A DNA stretch of 64,000 bases from Tricholoma matsutake (taxonomy: Eukaryota; Basidiomycota; Agaricomycetes; Agaricales; Tricholomataceae). This document shows, piece after piece, positions 21,751-33,496 of the stretch; position 1 is the first letter of the stretch, and each line of letters starts with the position of its first letter. The notes below the pieces were generated by a model, which was not told the origin of the DNA, made no database searches, and worked only from the letters and a program-made list of their open reading frames with translations. Position numbers and translations under genes: made by a program. The DNA lies in NCBI GenBank assembly GCA_026075535.2, contig AP026538.1, forward strand, positions 4,464,001-4,528,000. The letters are read 5' to 3'.

Positions 21751-23698
21751 TGAAAGGGCCTGTGGACATGTATTATGTAAACATGATTATCTTGATCACC
21801 AACCACGACCATGTCAAACAAAAGTCTCTCAATCTTCGACCCTTTTTCTTTGCAATCAGGCCCGAAAGGGCAACTCCAAATGCGGACACAAGAGATCATT
21901 TGGTACGCAGAGTCCTGATTCCATCGAGTATTGCTGGAGTTAGACCAGGCAAACTTTGCAAAACAATGTTGGATGCAAAAAATTCTCTATGCCAAGCATG
22001 TATGTTGAGATCTTTCCTAAAGGAAGTAAGTATACATCACTGACAAGTATGACAGATGTATGTCATGTCTTGCATCAGCATTGGCACCTCCATTGGCCTT
22101 ATGATGGATGTGCCAATCCTTCTTCGGTCCTTGGCCGACAGTCTTGCCAGTGTGAATTTGGACCACCTACCCCTTGGATTCCATCTGTCTCTCTTGGCCT
22201 CATTGGATGATGGTGTTGCCAGCAATGGTCCTAGCCATCTGGTGGATTCATATGTATGTGATTGGTGGAGACACAATAGTGAACTGGCACTGGGGCAAAT
22301 TTTCACCAGTGACACCCTGGATAAGTGCCTCGATAGCTATTGGCAGTATATCCCTGCCCCTGTGATCACCAGCTCGCTGCCCACCAATAGCCAGCCAGCA
22401 GACAATGCTGCCAATGGCCAAGCCAACTGCCGATCTTGCATCGACCTGCAGGCTCTCATTGGGGATTTGTTCAATGAAGCATGCAGGATGCAGGACTTCA
22501 TAGATGGCTGCGAATCACCAGCAGAGGCTGCAATGAATGCAAACATCAGGCAAGCAGCAGGGTTCCAATGGCTTCATGAGCTAGCCCTGCTCAAGGAGCT
22601 TCAGTCTGAACCAAGTAAGATAACAATGGCATGGGCAGCGGCAGCGGCAATGGCAATGGCATCGGCATCGAAAAACAACCGTGGACATGCTGGGAGATGG
22701 TCGGCCATAAGAAGACAATCAGAACTGGTATCTGCACATGCACAGGCTGAACTTGAGCACCTGAAGGCCCTTCCCCCAACCTCCTACAAGTGGACCTGGG
22801 GTGTTGATATTACAGAGAATGAGGTTTTAGCAATCAATCAGGCGACCAAGGGCAATGGAAAGGCACAGCATTCTGGGTATGCAGGGTCTCTACCTGATGG
22901 CGTGCAGCAAAAGAAGGAGTGGTCAGATACACCAAGTCTCCCAACAGTTGTCTCTGCCTATAGTCGACCACCCATGGTTACTGGTCACGATGCTGGCCTA
23001 TATTTTTCAGACACTGAATCCAATGTGTCCAATGCTGGGACTGCTCCCATTGTTCCTGTCCCCACTCCCATTGCTTCAGTCCCCATTGCCAATGCCAATC
23101 CTCTCTCCGCTGCCAATGCCAATTCCAATTCTGTCCCCATTCCCACTACCAATCCCGTCCCTGCTGCTGCTGCCAATTTTGTCCCTGCTGCCACTGCCAC
23201 TGCCATCCCCACTGCTGCTGCCAATGCTGAGCCACTCATGGTTTGGCAAGGTGAAAATGATGTAGCAAATGATGCTTATCAGCATACCGCCCTTCAGGCA
23301 GCCATGGCATATGGTTCTGATTCATATCTGCCCCTACGGGTTCCCCAACCAGCATTGATGCCACTGACTTCTACCTCAATAATTCTACCTCTTCATCTCC
23401 ACCCTCAAATCCCCTATCAGCTTTTGCCACCGTGTCTGATGCAGCAGATGTTTTTCTCTCATCATCAGAGACAGATTCTACTGGACCTCGGGGTGAATCC
23501 AATGCTGATGCCGATGATGCCGGTGCCGATTCTGACTAAGAGGACAATTTTAGTGATGAGTCCCCCAGCACCTCCCAGATAGAGCACCCCACTCCTTCTC
23601 GCATCACGCTGCCCATCTATACTCATGCAGACTTTGATTATGTTGATGACACTTGGTTGGGTGGCTCTGATGATATGGACACTATGGACAATGGATGA
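21746..23698 (+). pseudogene. Unknown gene downstream of KDZ-1
   Basis: The main open stretch begins near 22056 and reads SLADSLASVNLDHLPLGFHL, VDSYVCDWWRHNSELALGQI and SCIDLQALIGDLFNEACRMQ. An Ala-rich run at about 22625-22670 and a Pro/Ala/Asn-rich repeat (23040-23240) follow. A frameshift near 23330 moves the frame to ATDFYLNNSTSSSPPSNPLS. After a TAA at about 23537 the same frame ends in an acidic tail, FDYVDDTWLGGSDDMDTMD, stopping at 23698. A possible upstream exon lies at 21762-22030. I do not recognise the family. Its tight spacing behind KDZ-1, on the same strand, suggests a partner gene of the element, but this is inference. Confidence 0.5.
23050..23240 (+). repeat. Pro/Ala/Asn-coding hexamer repeat
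   Basis: Imperfect tandem units of cccattgccaatgcc / cctgctgctgccaat type within the unknown gene; the same gccaat/gatgcc base unit as elsewhere in the KDZ-1 region. Confidence 0.7.
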
Positions 23699-24249
23699 TG
23701 CTCATTTATTTCATTTACATATTCTATACATGAAGATGTAGTAATAATTTTTGGTGCTTCTGGAACACTGAACATTTTATGCCTGATCCCTAATCCCAGT
23801 GCTGGTGCCGTGCTCAATTCTGCTGCCAATTTCTGATTTCATGAAGGTCTGTATTATGTGTCTGCTGCTGCCAATGTCAGTAAATTTTTAATTTCTGCCA
23901 GTGCCAGTGCTGACCCATTTCATAGGTCTGCATACAACAAATGAATGATTGCTAAATGAGGCATTTATCATACATGTCACTATATAACCTTTGGCATCAG
24001 GAAATTTCCTTAGGCGGCATCGGCAGCATTGACCAACACCAATTGGGTTGGCAAGCTGATACCGTTTGGTAGGTCTGCACTACATAGAAAATCATTGCAT
24101 CATTGCCCATAGCTAGGCCATACAGTCTCCCATGCACATCTATACCAAGACTGTTAGCCTGATGCTGATGCCATATATCTATGCTGATGCCATTGCTGTT
24201 GCCGTTGCCGAGTACCATGTCCAACACTATCTCAGATCTGTATATTAAC
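23699..24249. other. Intergenic region
   Basis: AT-rich sequence with a few gtgccagtgctg and gatgccattgctg units (24170-24215). No gene supported. Confidence 0.5.
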
Positions 24250-24652
24250 ATTCTTCATAGTGTATCACAAGTAAGAATTGTAAAAGTGTATTCATTTGAT
24301 ACTAGTACATGTTATACATACTATGAGAGTGTTCGATGGCATCCACCAAACCCGTATCATTTGATACACTGTATGCGTTCAATAGACCATATTATTCGGT
24401 ACATTGTAGCTTACCTATCTGACAGGGCATGGATTCCCCATCACCAGCTGTGAACTTTGTTCAGGATGGCTCACACTCTGTACCTATCATCCAACCCTCA
24501 TCATAGGCATTCATTAGATACCTTTTACCTTTGTTTATAGTCTACAATCAATCCATATGGTCAGTACTTCATCCTACAAAGTAGGAACTTCACACACTCA
24601 CCTAATCTCCTTGTTACTCCATGCCAGCTCATGGAACTCACTAGTGGCCTTG
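24250..24652 (-). other. Segment homologous to 60950-61190 (reverse complement)
   Basis: The reverse complement shares gagtaacaaggagattagg and then interrupted matches (gcaaagtt, gatggg-aatccatgcc) with 60970-61190. This suggests two copies of one decayed gene or repeat. Reading frames are broken at both sites. Cut off at 24654 by the TA-flanked element. Confidence 0.55.
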
Positions 24653-25257
24653 TATACAGGCATAATAATGTAGTACAAGTAAATAGTAGCAGTCAAACAT
24701 GACAATGCAAGTTGGTGATTCAGTGGGCGATTCAACAACTCAAAACATTGCTTGAATCATCAAAAACTTTGAATCGTTGAATCACCTCATGAGGTGGTTC
24801 AACCATTTGAATTGTGATTCACTCCCTCACAGTTCAACATCCCTCTGAACTCCAATAGGTTAGTTATATAAGACAAAGTTAGACTTTCAATATGCACTAA
24901 CGAGCTGTCCTGCCCTCAACCTTTACTGGCTAAGCAAGCAAAAGCTATCAAGAAGAAGCCTTCTAGCCATCCACAAAATCCCACTGATATCTCAGCCCAA
25001 GAACCATCACTTGAGGATTCATCATCACTGAAAAATGAGTTGGAGGATAGGGAGGACAATGAGATTAGGGATTTTCGAGTTTAGTTAGCTGAAATATATG
25101 CCTCAGCTTGAATATACAATGGCACTTGCATTGTTCATACTTGCACCATAAGGTTACATAGTACCAAAGAAGCTTTTTGGCATGGGCATCACGTCGAGGC
25201 TTTGGCACTGGCATGGATGGAAGAGAGGAAACTTTAATTTCAAATCAAATTGCATAG

Positions 25258-25397
25258 TGGAGACGTAGCGAGTCTCCTGCCTATAGCTATGGCAGGGATG
25301 GTGATAGTGATAGGATGATTCTCTATGTACAGGTGATCAGCTACTGACTATGTGGTCACGTGACTACATTGAGTAGGTGCCCAGACACCCTACTCCA
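25258..25397 (-). repeat. 140-bp LTR, copy 1
   Basis: Starts TGGAGACGTAGCGAG and ends CCCTACTCCA; differs from copy 2 at only a few positions, so the insertion is comparatively young. Confidence 0.85.
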
Positions 25398-25824
25398 TCT
25401 GCCCACCTCCAAAAAAGGCAATGTCCCCGTCCCCACAGAAAGAAACCAAAAACAAGCTGAAAACAAAACAATAGGTATAGGAATAATATAAACAATGTAA
25501 CCAGAAAAATTCTATGCATGATATAAAAAATATAGTAGTGAAAGACTCAACATGGGGGTGTCCATCCCAAAGCTCGAAGTGCCTGACCCAAATTGAGGAG
25601 ATGGGGGTCTCAATCCCAGTCAAGTACTGGAACTGGAGATGCCAGCACAGGAGTCAAAGTAGGAGCTGCAGATCCAATGGGAACAGTGAGGACTGGCTTG
25701 CCTGGTCTAATACCAAAGGGGTGTCATCGAGTGATGGAAGGTTGGGGATGAGGTGGCGGGACTGGATAAAAAAATTCTCGATGCTGTAAAAAAATGGTGG
25801 GGTTTGTCATCGTTGTCGAGTATG

Positions 25825-27723
25825 TCATCGTAGAGTTCTGAATGGTTGCATATGGCCCACTTTCAGATCCGAGAGGTCTCGTGGCTGGGTGCTGGGAGCA
25901 GTAGGTAACGATGTGGCATTGTCAGCCCAGTCGAAACATGCTGGTACAGGTGTTGAACTCGGTGGTATATGGCTCGAGGGGGGTGAGACAAGAGACGGGG
26001 GCTGTAGAACAGGGCCAGGGGGGAGTTCAGACATGGTGGCAGCCATGGGAGATGGGGGGGACAATGAAACAGCTTGTTTACAGGGGTTGTGGGGTGAGCT
26101 GGGGTGTATGGGTGGAGATGGGGGCCTAGACAGTGAATGGGGGGTGTCAAAAGGTGTCGATGGCATCATTAGTGACATGGCAGGGGTGTAGGACACAGGT
26201 GGTGGCGAAACAGTTCATTTTGGGGGGTTCATGGACAAGCTAGGGCTTTGGGATGCGTTTTGTGGGTGTTTTGCTGGTTCTGGCTGCATACATCATCGTG
26301 GTCCTGAGTTGGGCAGAGCAGGGGATCCGGTCATTGTCGACAAACACATCGATGATGACGTGGCAGTTGTGCTGGGTGTTTTGGAGCGAATGGGGGTCTG
26401 GGGAGCGAGTTGGGGGGAGCAGGGTGATGTGGGATGGCTCCTGGATCGTCGTTTGGGATGGTGGGGTCTGCAGTGTTCGTCCGTCAAGGAGACAACACAT
26501 TTCGATGAACACAGCTGCTCATCATCTCCTGAATTGGTTTCCTCGGCTGTAGACAGTCCTTGTGCATTGTTTATGGCCTCCTTCGCAGTCTTCAGGGTGT
26601 TGGCAGTTGTCTGGGTGCTGACGCCACTATCACCATTGACACCAATTCCCAGACCAACGTTACCACCACTGTTGACTTCAGTACCCAAGCCACACCTAAA
26701 ATTAATGAAATGGCCACCCAAACTCTTGTCAAACTCTGCAGCCCAACCCTCACTGTTGCCACAGCACCGTTGATGATGCCTGCACAGCCCCCATCAGCCA
26801 TGTTGAGGCTGCCATCAACATTGCCAACATGCTCAACAACAATGACCACAACCTCTTCCCCTGCTCCAAACTGGCCCCCAGCTTCTCGCAAATGATGCCA
26901 CACCCTGCCAAGTCAACACCCAGTCCTACTGCAAACTCCCTAGCCCCTCATCTCGCATCCAGAACCGCCTACTGCTACCACCACATCACTGCCAACAATG
27001 GCAGCAACACCTGCAGTAACAACCATCAAAACAATGTCCTGGGCCACAGCTAGTTTGGGTCTCGACCTCCTCCAGGAGAACTGCTTTATGGATGAGCTCA
27101 CGTGCATGGGCTGCCATCGATAGGCAGAGCCCAGCGCTGTGTCCCTCTGTGAGCCATTTCCGTTGTTCCTCTGCTTTCCCTTCCTTCCTTTCTTTTGCAT
27201 ATTTGGCCTCCTGAGCTTTCTTCTCATCTTCTTCTCTAATCATCTTGAATACATTGTCATCTCTTGGCGCACTGTCTTCGAGTCCTCTCTTGTACCCTTC
27301 GTTGAATCCGTCACCTCTTCCTTCCTCATACCTTCTTTGTCCATTCTCAAGCTCCTGCCTCTTCCCCATCTTCAGTCCTTCCTGAACTCCTTCCTGCCAT
27401 CCATCAAGTCTTGCATCCTCCAGGAGTTGCTGTACTTTGTCATGGCTGTAGGTAAATGGTTTGTTTGGTGATGGTGTGGCAGTGGCTGTGTTGACACACA
27501 TCACATCATTGGTGTCATTGGCTGCTTCATTTGTAGCTATCTTTGCTGTAGTAGTCGTAATGATGCTTGTAGTAAGTGTTTGAGCTGTAGTTGCACTAGT
27601 TTCAGCTTCCGTACTTGCAGTACTGCTCATAACAGTGTTTACAGCTACAATGTTTGTGTTCAGGTGCATATTCTCACACCATTTTTTCTTGTTGCTTCGT
27701 TTGCCTTGTCCTGGACCTGGCAT
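25825..27723 (-). pseudogene. Gene carried by the short-LTR element, unknown function
   Basis: The gene starts at 27723 (MPGPGQGKRSNKKKWCENM). A Thr/Ser-rich region follows, then HDKVQQLLEDARLDGWQEGV and a periodic Glu/Gly stretch (QEGLKMGKRQ, YEEGRGDGFNEGYKRGLEDS) resembling EGxxxG repeats, then a highly charged coiled-coil region to about 27060. Decayed continuations follow at 26721-26293 (Ser/Thr/Pro-rich). The last part, 26196-25825, has FDWADNATSLPTAP and ends PRDLSDLKVGHMQPFRTLR. From memory of Agaricomycete proteomes this pairing (EGxxxG coiled coil, then a FDW...PRDxSxL...PFxxLR tail) is a recurrent orphan family. No enzyme motif is visible. Frameshifts separate the parts. Confidence 0.6.
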
Positions 27724-27751
27724 GCTCAGTGGTAGAAACTGGTAGTAGGCT

Positions 27752-27765
27752 GGTTCTGATTCTGA

Positions 27766-27800
<35 letters not shown>

Positions 27801-27812
27801 TGACTGGTTCTG
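27752..27812. repeat. (ttctgg/ttctga)n microsatellite
   Basis: Simple hexamer repeat just upstream of the carried gene's start codon, within the short-LTR element. Confidence 0.85.
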
Positions 27813-27996
27813 TGGTTCCGTGGACTAGGTTCTGGGTGTAATGGCAGTAGGCTCAGAGACTAAAAACAGGAAGCAAAGCTAGGACATGAGTGACATGGTG
27901 CACGAGAATGAAAGCAAGAGCAATGAGAAAAAGCTGAGATATGACAATGAGGCTAAACAGTTGTGAGTGCATCAAATTGCGCTCTCATCACCAAGA

Positions 27997-28136
27997 TGGA
28001 GACGTAGCGAGTCTCCTGCCTATAGCTATGGCAGGGATGGTGATAGTGATAGGATGATTCTCTTTGTACAGGTGATCAGCTACTGACTATGTGGTCATGT
28101 GACTACCTGGAGTAGGTGCCCAGACACCCTACTCCA
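27997..28136 (-). repeat. 140-bp LTR, copy 2
   Basis: Direct repeat of 25258-25397. On the minus strand this is the 5' LTR, upstream of the carried gene. Confidence 0.85.
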
Positions 28137-28371
28137 ATAGCCATAGTATTAGACAAAGGGTGAATATGTCAGTGAATCAACTGCTGAATTGCCCATAAAT
28201 TATATGAAAAAAGTTTGACAGTCAGAGTAAACAGGCGATTTGATGACAATTCATGATCTTGAATCAGCATGTGAATCACCTACTGAATCACATTTTGAAT
28301 TGTAATGTTTGACCACCACTAATTTATCAAAGGTGATCAATTTACTTGTACTACATTATTATGCCTGTATA

Positions 28372-29886
28372 ATACAGTGAAAATGGTGCTTCAACTTGCC
28401 CACCACACTCACTTACCATCACTGTCTTTGCCACCAAGTCTCTGAACTGAGCGTAGCTAAGCTCCAGATGGAGGAGAGGGCATAGCTGTGCTTCTATTGA
28501 AGAAGGCTGCCAAGTGGAGTGAGAATTGAACAACAGCGGCGATAGCGCTGCCATTATGGGGCCACAAGCAAGCCTGTCAAATGACAAATATATCTAGATG
28601 TTGATATGAATGTGAACAATACAAGGAAGAACTTGTAGTAATATTACATACCTTGTGCATAATTTCCAAAACATGACAATCACAGAAAACACTGTCTTCA
28701 AGGCTGTGACCATGGTATCAATGTTGTAAAGATGGGGAAGGATTCATGCAGAACCACAAATGTGTCAAGTCTGAATCAACTTGACAGAGGAGAGGAATAA
28801 GAAGGATAGGCCAAGAGTGGATAATTACAAGCAAGGTTGATGGTGGTTTGGAGGAGGAGGTCATAGAGAAGTCATTGAGGGGTCGTAGAGAAGTCATTGA
28901 GGGGCCATAGAAAAGTTGTTGAAGGGTTGGTGAGGTGATGACCATGCTATGATCAGCACATCCTTGGTTCCAATCTTAAGTATGTGTTAATCATGTCCTA
29001 CACTGAGAGAGATCTGTTGGAACACCAATGTTGGTTAGTGCTCTGGAAGCATGGAATCATAGCAAAATGAAATCACCTTTGAGGAGTCAGGACAGCAAAC
29101 ATTTGTGCTTGGCACGACCAATGATGAATTGATGAGTCTGATGCATGCAATAACACGTGCTCACTGGAACGGTGAGAGGAATATGGATGTCATTGAGATA
29201 GAGTGCCCCGCTTTGTGCTATGAGATAATGGGACATGTTGAAGGTGGTGCTTTGCACCATGAGACAGAGTGCCCAGCGGAAGAAGCTGAAAGTCAAGTTT
29301 GGTGTTGCCAATGTGGAACATGGGAGAGAACATGCATAGGTGTCGAGGTGTCAATTCATGCTCAGCATTGATGGTGTTGGACATGTGCATTGGAACCATG
29401 AGAGTTGTTGATGAGAAGACTGATGAGCATATGAGATAAAGAAGCTGGAAGTCGAGTTCAGCATTACCAATGTTGAACATGTGAGAGGACGTGCATAGGG
29501 ACTGTGGGAGTGGTATTCTGGGTGTACAGGTGTTGCTGACCAGAGGATTGATGGGGTAGGTCCACATGAGACAGAGCAGCCAGAGGAGGGAGCCTGACAT
29601 TGAGCTTGATGTTGCCAATGATGAGCACGACATTGTTGGGCCCATGAGAAGTCACATGGTGCTGACCCACAGTGGTTGATTGGAAAGGCATAGCCACTCT
29701 CCAGATATAGAAGTGGCAGAGAAGTGGAGGGGAATAGGGACCAGAGGTACTAGTTTTTATAAAGGTCTTCACTATTTAGAGGAGGAGTTAATGCTGGTGT
29801 TGAGTTTTAATGACATTGAGCCTAATGAAACTAAGTCATGAACATGATGAACTATTATTAGGCTCCTTAAGTGGGAAGGTCAGGTG
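28372..29886. mobile_element. KDZ-2C: right-end fragment of a third KDZ-2 copy
   Basis: Closely similar to KDZ-2A 14211-15564 in the same orientation. It includes the subterminal blocks and the terminal repeat, ending ggtcaggtg at 29886. It abuts the KDZ-2B transposase gene directly at gtccttgg (copy A reads gtcctcgg), so the position fits a KDZ insertion with an 8-bp target. No left end with a matching duplication is in the window. Its inner side ends at the TA-flanked element. Non-coding throughout. Confidence 0.75.
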
Positions 29887-30274
29887 GTCCTTGGTACAGC
29901 ATTGAAGCACAATGCAAAATGCTGTGCAACATGCACAACATAAGTTATCATTTTTCTTGTCAACTGCATCTAGATACTGAACATCCCCATTGAAATAAAT
30001 GCAGGTGCCTTACCTTCCATATCTGTGTACACAGTTCTCAAATGCATACAATGCATATCTTGATATCTGCTGCCATGTTGACCAGCAGATTAATGCTACT
30101 CTTGGATACAATAGTTCCTCCTCACATCTCCTTCGATCTTGCCCTTGTTGCTTTTACCAGCTCGATGGCAAACCTGAGATGGAATTTTTGTCTTTGGTCT
30201 CGATTGATGGTAATGACTCACTAAAATGCCTGGAAACATCTGTATGTGGTGTCAATGATTGCCTTGATTTGTGG

Positions 30275-30527
30275 AAACCTATTCCTTTTACAGGGGATAG
30301 GAAACACTGAAGAAAAAGGGAGGGGGAAGAGAAATGGAACACTCACTGCCAATTATGCAAAATAACAAGCCAACAATGTGTAATTAGAAGCGAGAGACAT
30401 TATAACAAGCAAAGTATTAGGGTAACAGTATGGGGGAAAGGGAAGAATCCTGATAATCCATATCTGTCGTAGTTTATAAGGTCTGAATATAAATAGGTGT
30501 CAAGTGTTATGTAAGCCCATGCTTACA
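30275..30527. mobile_element. 253-bp insertion with 8-bp duplication
   Basis: Flanked by atttgtgg on both sides (30267-30274, 30528-30535) and absent from KDZ-2A (empty site near 12762). Clear terminal inverted repeats are not visible, though a short hairpin (cctattcc...ggataggaa) sits at its left end. The 8-bp duplication suggests a hAT or KDZ-type transposase acted on it. Confidence 0.75.
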
Positions 30528-30762
30528 ATTTGTGGACTATACTTTCAGATTGCTGGCTAACCCCAGAAGAGGTTGATCATTTCAAGGATGAAGTGAAGCC
30601 TCATGTAAGCTCTTTACTTCTTATTTCTTTGTATCCATAGAAATTTATCCATCTCACCAGCAATCCAGCAAGGATGATGTTAATGATGGCTGGGAAGATA
30701 TTGATGATGAAACTCCAGGTTTGTGATGTGTTGACAGGTGGCATAATGCAGGGCCTGAGTAG

Positions 30763-31595
30763 TAGTGTTTAAAGGTTTGGTCTATAGGACCAAAAAAAGA
30801 CTGTTAACTGAACCTAACCGGACAGATATTAACTGGACCAGCGGTTACGGTTAAGGGCTGGTCTTTAGCAGTTAAGGTTAAGGTCTTTCAAATTTGAAAA
30901 ACATTGTTAACTGCAAAAAGACCAGTTTCAATTGGTTAGGACCGGTTATTGATTACGTAAGTTATTTTATATAATTGCCCTGCTTATTACCTTGAATTCG
31001 GCCCTTGGTTCATCCAAAATGGTCAAGAACTGAGAAAGATATGACCAAATACATTTTGATACCATTATATTTATGTGATCAGCATAACATTAATTGTACT
31101 GCTTATAAGTTGTGCTACAAAATGTGGGGTACAATTAGACATCATCCATGACATCAAAATAACACACATAAACATCTGGACACTGTAGATTTCATTCATT
31201 TAACAGCCCTGACAAGTCATAACTACATGCCACAAACTGCAACCGCAAACTGCAAACTAATACACTGCACTTTTGTTTTGGCCAAATCTCAGTTAAATCT
31301 TGACAGAATCTCTTAAAAATTGAATCAAACGCCGGGAAATTACAATGTCTAGTTTTCTCGGTTAAGTGTTTTGGGTAATATTCATTGAGATACATATAGG
31401 TTGTATAGTGTGACAAATTTCACAACAAAAAACCAGTCTTAACCAGTCTTTTTTTGGTCCATTAACCATAAAAGACCAGTCTTAGTCGGTCCAGTTAGGT
31501 CCTCCTAATATTTGGGTCAGTTCTAGACTGGTTACGGTTATGGTCTACCCATTGTAGGGTCAAAAAATCGAACCTAACCTAACCTTAAAACACTA
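30763..31595. mobile_element. hAT-like non-autonomous element, 833 bp
   Basis: Termini TAGTGTTTAAAGGTT and, inverted, TAGTGTTTTAAGGTT. Flanks ctgagtag (30755-30762) and ctgaggag (31596-31603) match 7 of 8; KDZ-2A has one ctgaggag at the empty site (about 12532). TAG-type ends and an 8-bp duplication identify the hAT superfamily. Subterminal runs of aaccta and ggttaaggt, inverted at the two ends, look like binding sites. No transposase. Confidence 0.85.
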
Positions 31596-33496
31596 CTGAG
31601 GAGCGGAAGAAAATGTTTGCATTATTCCAGGAATCTGGTATCTTTATTGCTTCCTACCACCACTGACTAGTTCTTCTGGCATGTGATATGATTAAGAGTG
31701 GAGAACTGTACAACATCAGTCTTTTTGGGATGTATTTTTCTGATCAAACAAAGGGCAAAATATCTGCTTGCAATTTAATTGTCAATCGACTGATTGATCT
31801 TCTTGGCCCCAGGGTTGGTTGCACATATGACATCAGTTGTGCATTTTCAACAACTGTTGAGAGCAGTAGCCTCTCTGAAAAGGTGAAAAATGCACTCTTT
31901 TGGCTTATGGTTGGCACATTCCATGTACATGCACATAATCACATCTGCCCACTCAACTGGCACCCTCTTTTCATCAAAGGCATGGGACATACCAAAGGCA
32001 AAGGTTGTGAACATGTTTTCTTGTCATCCAATGATCTTGCCAGGGGTACTTGGCATGCTACTCATTTCCACCACCACCAAGTGATTGAGGAACATTTCAA
32101 CTTTTGGGATCAAGACAAATATGTTAATCTCAGCATGCTTTCTCTTTCCACAAACTACTTGATAATGACCAAGTAAACCTCTTCTGCCAGGTTGTTTTCT
32201 GCAAAACCACTATTGGGAGACTGTTCTTGCTGTGAAAACCCTTGAAGCAGAGCTTGCCATTTCACAAGCTCAATTTGGAATTAATGATGAAACATTCAAT
32301 TGGTATCTTTCAGAAGAGAGGCAATATCTCCATGATTTGAAGGAACCATCCTCTGCTTCAACCCTGAAAGTTCAATATGTCTGAGTGCTCAATGAGCTTT
32401 CTCAATGCAGGTAAGTCCACCATTCTGTATGTGATCAAATGTAACTAATACATTACTAGACAAGAATGGAATGCAGCTTGCAAAGCTGCCAATGAAATCT
32501 TCTTGAGTGTTGCTTGTAGTTCAATCCATAATGCACTGATGCAAGTTTGACGACACGTTGACACTGCATATTCAAAATTGCAGAATGCCGAGTCTTATGT
32601 CGAATCTCTGGAAAATGGCCTCAATATCTAGGAGTGATGGACTGAAACATCTCCCAAGTACAAGACATTCTATCAGGAAAATGTATTGACCAGCTATGAA
32701 CAAGCCCTTGATGAGTTAGAGAGACTTGTAGTCATGTGATTGTTTGAACTTGCCAAAATGAGCACATCTGGGATGGGCATGTACACTTTACTGCGAATAT
32801 TAATTCTGAATAGGCTACAGGTTTCATTGACAAATTAGAAAGGCACTCCAGCATCAGTCAGAAGCAATCAAGAACACCATTAATTGCTATAATATGCAGG
32901 CCACTAAACTAGATCCTCCGTGCCCACCATTATCATGGAAGGAGATTGTCGACTATACTTTTATTGGTGAGTTTGACACTTTACACCATTCTCAGTCAGA
33001 AGTTTGTAGTCAGCGATGGGCACAAACTGCATGTCATGAAGCGACTGTCAAGTACTTCAAGTTGTGCCATGCCCATGAGGAGGTGATGCGGTTGAACATT
33101 GAAGTTTGCCATCTTCATACCTTGATCCACAATGAAACTATTCATACTCAAAAAACTATTTCTCTCCTTTCGATGACTAACCCAGATCTAGCTGTTGAGC
33201 TACAGCATAGATGGAAACTTTGTAATGTTGTCAATTGCTTACATGTTCAGCATTTGGATGCAATTGGGAATCTGTCTGTGTACACAGGAGTCCGTGGCAT
33301 AGGGACTTGCCTCAGATCTGCTAGTACATCATATTCAGCAGTTGGGGGTAGAGCAGAAGGGAATGAACATGCCAGTGAGAGGGTATACAATGATGTACAT
33401 GGTATCGATCTCAATGTGGTGGATGATGAGGCAGTGCAGAAAGGGAACCATGATCTCAAAAAAGTCACAGATTTTGTATTGACTATCATAGATTAA

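Larger units (their letters stand above)
25258..28136 (-). mobile_element. Short-LTR (140 bp) gene-bearing retroelement, TRIM/LARD-like
   Basis: Two nearly identical 140-bp direct repeats (25258-25397, 27997-28136) begin TGGAG and end CTCCA, with 4-bp flanking duplications atag (25254-25257, 28137-28140). Read on the minus strand, a TGG-initial candidate primer-binding site (TGGTGATGAGAGCGC) lies three bases inside the 27997 LTR. A purine tract (GGAGGTGGGCAGA) abuts the 25397 LTR. The interior has no gag or pol, but coding DNA on the minus strand. So this looks like a non-autonomous LTR element carrying a gene. It is nested in the TA-flanked element. Confidence 0.8.
24655..28369. mobile_element. 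TA-flanked element with 30-bp TIRs (Tc1/mariner- or PIF-like, non-autonomous)
   Basis: 24655-24684 and 28340-28369 are exact inverted repeats beginning TACAGGCATAATAATG. The element is bounded by TA on both sides (24653-24654, 28370-28371). Subterminal regions contain inverted blocks of gattcagt-ggcgattca type. Without the nested short-LTR retroelement it would be about 830 bp and codes for nothing recognisable, so it is a MITE-like element. The TA target points to Tc1/mariner or PIF; the choice is not settled. Confidence 0.78.
29887..33496 (+). pseudogene. KDZ-2B transposase (CxC1 type), N-terminally truncated
   Basis: It starts within the region before YLPYLCTQFSNAYNAYL. The CPCCFYQL cluster and SIDGNDSLKCLETSVCG (about 30200) follow. 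After the 253-bp insert come DCWLTPEEVDHFKDEVKPH-like sequence and a short intron (30606-30660). The hAT insert separates this from the catalytic core at 31605-32176: SLFGMYFSDQTKGKISACNL, CTYDISCAFSTTV with the conserved Asp, HVHAHNHICPLNWHPLFIKG, GMGHTKGKGCEHVFLSSNDL and VIEEHFNFWDQDKYVNL. Downstream, ERQYLHDLKEPSSAS (about 32320) and 32894-33496 (ending EGNEHASERVYNDVHGIDLN and an acidic tail) complete the C-terminus. Scattered stops show decay, but the core frame is open. Confidence 0.82.
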
